Assembly: GCA_937900325.1 (NCBI GenBank)
Contig: CALCEX010000019.1
Span: 1-9,439 of the forward strand
DNA: 9,439 bases
Direction: 5' to 3'
Source of the DNA: an uncultured Clostridia bacterium
Lineage (GTDB): Bacteria > Bacillota > Clostridia > Christensenellales > CAG-138
Shown here one piece after another: positions 6,722 to 9,439 of the stretch. Every line of letters starts with the position of its first letter. Position 1 is the stretch's first letter. The position numbers were made by a program, and so were the translations under genes. The notes beneath the pieces were generated by a model. That model searched no databases, was not told the DNA's origin, and saw only the letters and a program-made list of their open reading frames with translations.

Positions 6722-6919
6722 CTATTTTTCCTTATAGTAAAGCATACAGTGGCAGTAGCCCTCAAAGTCCGGGTCGGCTATCTGCTCACGGAACTGCTTG
6801 CACATGCACTTTGTGTCGTCGCTCATCTCCCGCACGCAGGGGCAATAGCCGCCGCGCTCCTTAAGGCCCTGCCTTACCAGCTTCACTATCTGCTCATCCT
6901 CGTTGAGCCGTATCTTCAT
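6722..6919 (-). CDS. Ferredoxin:thioredoxin reductase catalytic-chain-like protein
   Basis: A 65-residue protein with three CxC pairs: CPC (26-28), CMC (38-40) and CHC (56-58), followed by MLYY. This is the signature of the FTR catalytic chain, which uses a [4Fe-4S] cluster next to a redox disulfide to pass electrons from ferredoxin to thioredoxin. By analogy with plant and cyanobacterial FTR, C26, C38, C40 and C56 would bind the cluster, and C28 and C58 would form the active disulfide. It is shorter than the roughly 100-residue plant chain, with different spacing between pairs (9 and 15 residues). The ATG overlaps the thioredoxin stop (ATGA), so the two are translationally coupled, and thioredoxin is the obvious substrate. 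No variable-chain subunit gene is present nearby. Confidence 0.85.
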   Translation of the reverse strand: MKIRLNEDEQIVKLVRQGLKERGGYCPCVREMSDDTKCMCKQFREQIADPDFEGYCHCMLYYKEK

Positions 6920-7227
6920 TTTGCGTTCTCCACAAGCCTTATTATGCTCTCCTTGGCGGCGAGGCCCTCGCTTCTGGCGGCGACGCGGCCGTTTTTGAGC
7001 ACGACGAGGGTAGGGATGACGTTCACGCCGAAGCGGGCCGCAAGGGGCGTCTCCTCGTCCACATTGCACTTGCAGACCAGTATATCCTCGCGCTCATTGG
7101 CTATTTCCTCTATTGTGGGGGCGATCATGCGGCAGGGGCCGCACCATGTCGCCCAGAAGTCTATGAGCACCGGCTTATCCGTGCTCGTAACGCTTTCAAA
7201 GTTTTCCACAGTGAGCTTTATTTCCAT
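6916..7227 (-). CDS. trxA: Thioredoxin
   Basis: A cytoplasmic dithiol-disulfide carrier of 103 residues, full length for the family. It has the active site WATWCGPC (Cys29, Cys32) and the cis-proline loop VIPT (Pro72) that completes the substrate groove. AAGGAG 6 bases upstream supports the ATG at 7227. It is the first gene of the operon and its stop overlaps the start of the FTR-type gene. This suggests that ferredoxin, not only NADPH via TrxB, supplies its electrons. The gene symbol is by family similarity; the genome probably holds other thioredoxins. Confidence 0.96.
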   Translation of the reverse strand: MEIKLTVENFESVTSTDKPVLIDFWATWCGPCRMIAPTIEEIANEREDILVCKCNVDEETPLAARFGVNVIPTLVVLKNGRVAARSEGLAAKESIIRLVENAK

Positions 7228-7279
7228 GCTTTTCTCCTTGGTTCTTCAATTTTAACGGCATATTTACGCCACAGGCAAT

Positions 7280-7285
7280 ATTATA
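7280..7285 (-). promoter_or_regulatory. Probable -10 element of the thioredoxin operon
   Basis: A perfect TATAAT on the minus strand lies about 53 bases before the thioredoxin start, so the leader would be about 45 bases. No good -35 lies at 16-18 bases; the best partial match (TTCACC) is about 20 bases upstream. The promoter may be weak or need an activator. Confidence 0.5.
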
Positions 7286-7332
7286 CCCTATTTCGGGGGA
7301 AAAAGGGTGAACGGGGGGTGAAATTTGTAATA

Positions 7333-7361
7333 TAGACAAATTTATACATAAGCATTATAAT
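7333..7361 (+). promoter_or_regulatory. Promoter of the small-peptide (toxin-like) mRNA, copy 1
   Basis: On the plus strand, TAGACA (7333-7338) and a perfect TATAAT (7356-7361) are separated by exactly 17 bases. Transcription would start near 7368, about 58 bases before the peptide start. A second TATAAT at 7371-7376 has no matching -35. Confidence 0.8.
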
Positions 7362-7396
7362 ATTCACAAGTATAATACCAAGGGCAAGCGGCGGTC

Positions 7397-7424
7397 AGCA
7401 CACTCTCCGAAGGGAGGTGTCGCT
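7397..7424 (+). promoter_or_regulatory. Leader hairpin that masks the peptide ribosome binding site
   Basis: In the plus-strand message, AGC-ACAC-(T)-CTCC pairs with GGAG-GTGT-(C)-GCT around a GAAG loop. The 3' arm contains the Shine-Dalgarno sequence GGGAGG (7412-7417), 8 bases before the ATG at 7426. Leader structures that hide the ribosome binding site are common in type I toxin mRNAs. Confidence 0.7.
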
Positions 7425-7425
7425 T

Positions 7426-7500
7426 ATGTTGAGATTATTAGTTTTGCTCATCGCGCTTCTGCGAGATGTTAAGACAATTACTATAACCCTCAAAAAATAA
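7426..7500 (+). CDS. 24-residue hydrophobic peptide, candidate type I toxin (copy 1)
   Basis: The product reads MLRLLVLLIALLRDVKTITI plus TLKK: a hydrophobic helix (residues 2-12), then a basic tail. That is the profile of membrane-acting type I toxins. It has a perfect-spacing promoter, a strong but hairpin-masked GGGAGG site, and an antisense transcript overlapping its 3' end. A second copy at the right edge ends RDIKSITITVRKK, against RDVKTITITLKK here. Most codon differences between the two are synonymous, so the peptide is under selection and the frame is real. It does not match the Fst, TxpA/BsrG-holin-like or Ldr sequences I remember. Toxicity itself is inferred from architecture and has not been shown. 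Confidence 0.72.
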   Translation: MLRLLVLLIALLRDVKTITITLKK

Positions 7501-7582
7501 AACCGCCCTGTCGCTAGCAGAGCGGTAGTTCCCATTAGGGAATAAACGTTAACTGTGCGGCTGACCGTTACGGTCTTACCCT
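7492..7582 (-). ncRNA. Candidate antisense antitoxin RNA, copy 1
   Basis: An RNA of about 90 bases starting near 7582 from a consensus minus-strand promoter and ending at its own intrinsic terminator. It folds as three stems: GACCG-TAA-CGGTC (7563-7575), TTCCC/GGGAA (7529-7542), and the terminator ACCGC(T)CTG / CAG(G)GCGGT (7502-7526) followed by a T-rich run (7492-7501). It covers the last codons of the peptide frame and the 3' untranslated part of that message. It could therefore pair with the toxin mRNA 3' end, as known for RatA/txpA and SR4/bsrG in Bacillus. The same stems recur in copy 2. Confidence 0.75.
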
Positions 7583-7588
7583 ATAAGT

Positions 7589-7617
7589 ATTATACTAGTT
7601 CCCCCCTCTCATGTCAA
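7589..7617 (-). promoter_or_regulatory. Consensus promoter of antisense RNA copy 1
   Basis: Minus strand: perfect TTGACA (7612-7617), a 17-base spacer and perfect TATAAT (7589-7594). A six-of-six match in both boxes with optimal spacing predicts strong constitutive expression, as expected for a short-lived antitoxin RNA. Confidence 0.9.
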
Positions 7618-7640
7618 TGACTGGGGGGGATTTTTTATGC

Positions 7641-7665
7641 GCAAAAGCAGCTTTTGCCTTTTTTC
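7641..7665 (+). terminator. Possible plus-strand terminator beyond the peptide module
   Basis: The dyad GCAAAAGC-A-GCTTTTGC (7641-7657) is followed by a run of six T after one C. It could end the peptide mRNA, which would then run through the antisense promoter and pair with the whole antisense RNA. The stem is AT-rich, so termination may be weak. Confidence 0.45.
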
Positions 7666-7741
7666 GGATTCCCTCTGACCTCGCTTTAAGGCGGGAATGG
7701 GGCCCGCCGCAGCGGGTCAGTTCCTCCCCGTGCCCCGGGGA

Positions 7742-7761
7742 GGAACTTCCTCTGTGGTCGA
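7742..7761 (+). repeat. 20-base direct repeat, copy A
   Basis: Matches 9233-9252 at 19 of 20 positions (GGAAC, then T or C, then TCCTCTGTGGTCGA). The two copies lie on opposite sides of the surface-protein gene in the same orientation. This may be a dispersed intergenic repeat of this genome. Confidence 0.7.
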
Positions 7762-7814
7762 AGCTTATACCGGCTTGTCCCGTTCCTTTGGAGCACAATC
7801 CATTTCTGCGAAAC

Positions 7815-7849
7815 AAAAAAAGCCCCCCTGCTTTTAACAGCGGGGGGCT
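7815..7849 (-). terminator. Intrinsic terminator of the surface-protein gene
   Basis: On the minus strand, AGCCCCCC pairs with GGGGGGCT (8 GC-rich base pairs) and is followed by TTTTTTT. It lies about 70 bases after the stop codon of the secreted protein, with the dyad 7877-7899 between them. Confidence 0.85.
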
Positions 7850-7917
7850 GTGCTAACGCCCTGCGGAAGCCGGGTTCAGGGGCGGCAGAGCCGCCCCTGA
7901 GCTTGTTTTGGCTTTAA

Positions 7918-8889
7918 TTACTTCTTGAGACCCATAGCGCCGGCGGCGGCTACGAGAGCCATTACGGCGTAAGCGACTACGGATACATCACCGGTCTTAG
8001 GAATCTCGATGGTGCAGTCGGGGTTGGTGATGGCGGCGCCTTCCTTGCTCCACTGGAAGCAGGACTCTACCTTGTTGTCCCAACCGAAGTTGTCGTTGAT
8101 AGCCTTTGCGGTTACAGGAGTACCGATCTCGAGGTTGAAGTAGGTCTTGATGGTGTTGTAATCGTCAGCACCGCACTGGTTGGTCCAATCGATACCAGTG
8201 ACGCGCTCGTCCTTGATGGTGTACTTAACCAGCAGCTTATCCTTAGAACCGTCAACCTTCTTGGAGTAAACTTCAATGGTCATGGGGTTCTTGGAGGTCT
8301 CAACCTTTACATAGTAGTTGCCAAGTACGCCCTCGGTGTATGCAGCCAGCTTGGACTTCAGAGTAGCGCAAACCTTAGCCTTGCCAGCATCGGTTACCTT
8401 TGCATTAAAGATGTAGGCGGCCTGCTCCTTAGAGGACATATCTTTCCAATCGGAAGCCTTTACCCAAGTGCTGAGGTCAGACTTGAGGTAGTATTCCAGA
8501 GTGTCATCTTCCTCTGCCCACTCGATACCAGGAGAACCAGCCATGGAACCAGACTGGAATGCATTGCCCTTCAGACCCTTCAGTTCAACCTTCAGGGTAG
8601 CCGCTTTCCACCATTCATTATCAGCCTTGGGCTCAACGGTGAGCTTGATGGCATAGTGAACGTTCTCGGAGTTGATAGCGGCGGCGCAGGTATTCTCCTG
8701 CCATACGTAACCACCGCAGCCGTCGTTGACCTTAACATAAGGAACAACCTCTACCTTACCCTTGCCGCAGTTAGCAGCAGTAGCAGTAGCCGACCAGTTG
8801 AAGGGGCCGGTTACGCAAGCGGATGCAAAGGCGGAAGCCATGGAGAGAACCATGACCAGAGCCAGAGCGATTGCGAAAATCTTCTTCAT
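7918..8889 (-). CDS. Secreted Cys-rich protein with an IPKTG sortase-type C-terminus
   Basis: A 323-residue exported protein of unknown function. The N-terminus is a classic signal peptide (MKKIFAIALALVMVLSMASA) with likely cleavage after ASA at 24. The C-terminus has IPKTG-D (296-301), then a hydrophobic segment and a short basic LKK end: the layout of a sortase substrate with an LPXTG variant, so anchoring to peptidoglycan is likely. The mature part holds eight cysteines (25, 41, 58, 68, 174, 239, 277, 292), many aromatic and lysine residues, and no enzyme motif I recognise. The first mature residue would be Cys25, so lipid modification is a less likely alternative (FASAC is a poor lipobox). 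AAAGGG about 10 bases before the ATG serves as ribosome binding site. It has its own promoter and terminator and stands alone between two small RNA modules. Confidence 0.85.
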   Translation of the reverse strand: MKKIFAIALALVMVLSMASAFASACVTGPFNWSATATAANCGKGKVEVVPYVKVNDGCGGYVWQENTCAAAINSENVHYAIKLTVEPKADNEWWKAATLKVELKGLKGNAFQSGSMAGSPGIEWAEEDDTLEYYLKSDLSTWVKASDWKDMSSKEQAAYIFNAKVTDAGKAKVCATLKSKLAAYTEGVLGNYYVKVETSKNPMTIEVYSKKVDGSKDKLLVKYTIKDERVTGIDWTNQCGADDYNTIKTYFNLEIGTPVTAKAINDNFGWDNKVESCFQWSKEGAAITNPDCTIEIPKTGDVSVVAYAVMALVAAAGAMGLKK

Positions 8890-8988
8890 TTCTTTAAATC
8901 CCTTTCAAATATTTTTGTGTTTTGCAAGTGATGGGGTTTCCCCCCGGGCGAGGCGCGTTTTGCGCGCCCTTCCGCTTAGCACGCCCTT

Positions 8989-9017
8989 ATGTTACCACCA
9001 AATGTTACGCCCGTCAA
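8989..9017 (-). promoter_or_regulatory. Promoter of the surface-protein gene
   Basis: On the minus strand, TTGACG (9012-9017), a 17-base spacer ending in TGG (an extended -10), and TAACAT (8989-8994). Transcription would start near 8982, leaving a leader of about 90 bases with two GC-rich hairpins. Confidence 0.7.
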
Positions 9018-9023
9018 TAGTTT

Positions 9024-9045
9024 TTTGTTACGAAATTGTAACAAA
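9024..9045. promoter_or_regulatory. Candidate operator dyad upstream of the surface-protein promoter
   Basis: A perfect 8-bp inverted repeat TTTGTTAC-N6-GTAACAAA ends 7 bases before the -35 box. GTAACA recurs in the same orientation inside the promoter spacer (9003-9008) and over the -10 (8990-8995). This looks like a transcription-factor site; the regulator is unknown. Confidence 0.5.
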
Positions 9046-9232
9046 GTGCAGAGCACTTTCGCTCAAGCGGCAAAGCCGCTTGTGCGAGGTTTTTCGCCCG
9101 CTGCTTGCGCCTGCGGCGCGGCCAGCAGCGGGCGCAGGGTACGAAAACCTTCGGTTTTCATCCGTTCTGACGTACACGCCGTCAGAGCCGGAATGAACAT
9201 AAGGGGGTGCACCCCCTTATCAACCCCCGGGC

Positions 9233-9252
9233 GGAACCTCCTCTGTGGTCGA
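9233..9252 (+). repeat. 20-base direct repeat, copy B
   Basis: Second copy of the repeat at 7742-7761, differing at one position. It lies 24 bases before the -35 box of antisense RNA copy 2. Confidence 0.7.
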
Positions 9253-9276
9253 TACTAAGAAAATTCCCCCAATCCG

Positions 9277-9305
9277 TTGACACGGAAAGGGGGAATGAGT
9301 ATAAT
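9277..9305 (+). promoter_or_regulatory. Consensus promoter of antisense RNA copy 2
   Basis: Plus strand: perfect TTGACA (9277-9282), a 17-base spacer and perfect TATAAT (9300-9305). It is a homologue, in inverted orientation, of the promoter at 7589-7617. The flanking G-rich spacer and the stretch just upstream are also related. Confidence 0.9.
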
Positions 9306-9311
9306 ACCAGT

Positions 9312-9405
9312 AGGGTAAGACCGTAACGGTCAGCCGAATTCAATGACTTATTTATTCCCTAATAAGGGAATAACCGCCTTGTTCCAGCAGGGCGGTTATT
9401 TTTTT
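9312..9405 (+). ncRNA. Candidate antisense antitoxin RNA, copy 2
   Basis: An RNA of about 94 bases on the plus strand, homologous to the minus-strand RNA at 7492-7582. A 26-base block (9311-9336 against 7558-7583) is identical and holds the GACCG-TAA-CGGTC stem. The second stem is longer here (TTATTCCCT/AGGGAATAA, 9352-9373). The terminator ACCGCC(T)TG / CA(G)GGCGGT at 9373-9396 is followed by TTA and seven T. Loop and linker bases differ from copy 1. It overlaps the last codons of the partial peptide gene on the other strand. Confidence 0.75.
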
Positions 9406-9439
9406 CTGACCGTTATGGTTATCGATTTTATGTCACGCT
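9396..9439 (-). CDS. C-terminal end of a second toxin-like peptide (copy 2), cut by the window edge
   Basis: On the minus strand the frame ending at the TAA (9396-9398) reads RDIKSITITVRKK, aligning with RDVKTITITLKK of the peptide at 7426-7500 with one extra residue (R) near the end. Synonymous codon changes dominate: CGA/CGT, GAT/GAC, AAG/AAA, ATT/ATA, ACT/ACC and ACC/ACG. The hydrophobic N-terminal part, ribosome binding site and promoter would lie beyond 9439. Confidence 0.65.
   Translation of the reverse strand, partial: RDIKSITITVRKK

Larger units (their letters stand above)
7666..7917. other. Gene-free spacer rich in dyads
   Basis: I see no credible gene here. The spacer holds four perfect inverted repeats: GGCGGG/CCCGCC at 7690-7708, an 11-bp arm pair AGTTCCTCCCC/GGGGAGGAACT at 7719-7747, AGCCCCCC/GGGGGGCT at 7821-7849, and CAGGGGCGGC/GCCGCCCCTG at 7877-7899. 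The third is a convincing terminator for the gene to its right. The last has no T-run and may only protect the mRNA 3' end. The role of the other two is unknown. Confidence 0.7.
8890..9276. other. Leader and upstream spacer with a chain of dyads
   Basis: No credible gene is present. The first 100 bases are the leader of the surface-protein gene, with stems GGGG/CCCC (8933-8943) and GGCGCG/CGCGCC (8952-8968). Upstream of the promoter come TTTGTTAC/GTAACAAA (9024-9045), CAAGCGGC/GCCGCTTG (9064-9082) followed by GGTTTTT, CGCCCGCTGC/GCAGCGGGCG (9095-9134, with GCGCC/GGCGC nested inside), GAAAACC/GGTTTTC (9143-9159), TCTGACG/CGTCAGA (9166-9186), and a 22-base perfect palindrome centred on GTGCAC (9199-9220). 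Confidence 0.7.

Noticed and set aside
7595..7856. Opposing 73- and 81-codon frames in the spacer
   Set aside because: Both cover the antisense promoter and several hairpins, lack ribosome binding sites and show no protein-like composition. They are products of palindromic repeats.
7918..8889. S-layer or lipoprotein assignment for the secreted protein
   Set aside because: There are no SLH or cell-wall-binding repeats, and the bases of a lipobox (L at -3) are not met. The IPKTG tail is the better clue.
8656..9258. Plus-strand frames across the surface-protein promoter and hairpin chain
   Set aside because: They overlap the signal-peptide region antisense, the promoter and the dyads, and have no motif or ribosome binding site.
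7640..9260. CRISPR array
   Set aside because: The repeats are two isolated 20-mers and unrelated hairpins; there is no regular repeat-spacer spacing and no cas gene.

Overview
The window looks like chromosome from an anaerobic, fairly GC-rich member of the Bacillota, most likely class Clostridia. The grounds are a ferredoxin-dependent Rnf operon, a ferredoxin:thioredoxin reductase gene beside thioredoxin, sigma-A-type TTGACA/TATAAT promoters, strong AGGAGG-type ribosome binding sites, a sortase-type surface protein, and a Val-Asp-Phe-Gly tRNA run. I cannot name the species. Almost every protein gene reads on the minus strand.

Layout. (1) 1-297: four tRNA genes on the minus strand (Val-UAC, Asp-GUC, Phe-GAA, Gly-GCC, the last cut by the window edge), with their own near-consensus promoter at 328-357. 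(2) 451-4887: the membrane-bound ion-pumping ferredoxin:NAD+ oxidoreductase operon in the order rnfC-D-E-A-B, with an extended -10 promoter upstream and an intrinsic terminator downstream. The canonical order is C-D-G-E-A-B. Here rnfD and rnfE overlap by 8 bases, so rnfG is absent from the operon. (3) 5061-7227: a compact second operon of thioredoxin, a 65-residue ferredoxin:thioredoxin reductase catalytic-chain protein, a 46-residue membrane protein, a pentapeptide-repeat protein, and two half-size TSUP (TauE/SafE-type) permease genes that overlap by four bases. (4) 7333-9439: an accessory stretch. A secreted, Cys-rich protein with an IPKTG sorting motif (7918-8889) sits between two divergent copies of a small module arranged as an inverted pair. 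Each module has an open reading frame for a tiny peptide plus a short structured RNA driven from a consensus promoter on the opposite strand, overlapping the 3' end of the peptide message. That is the architecture of type I toxin-antitoxin loci. The second copy runs off the right edge. The spacers around the surface-protein gene are packed with perfect dyads.

How the genes fit together. Rnf couples reduced ferredoxin to NAD+ reduction and ion export. The FTR-type protein would use the same ferredoxin pool to reduce thioredoxin. The two operons are therefore neighbours that share an electron carrier, although nothing in the sequence shows co-regulation. The most novel-looking content is the twin peptide/antisense-RNA module. 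Its coding status is supported by mostly synonymous differences between the two copies, and its regulatory logic by a ribosome-binding-site-masking hairpin and conserved antisense-RNA stems.
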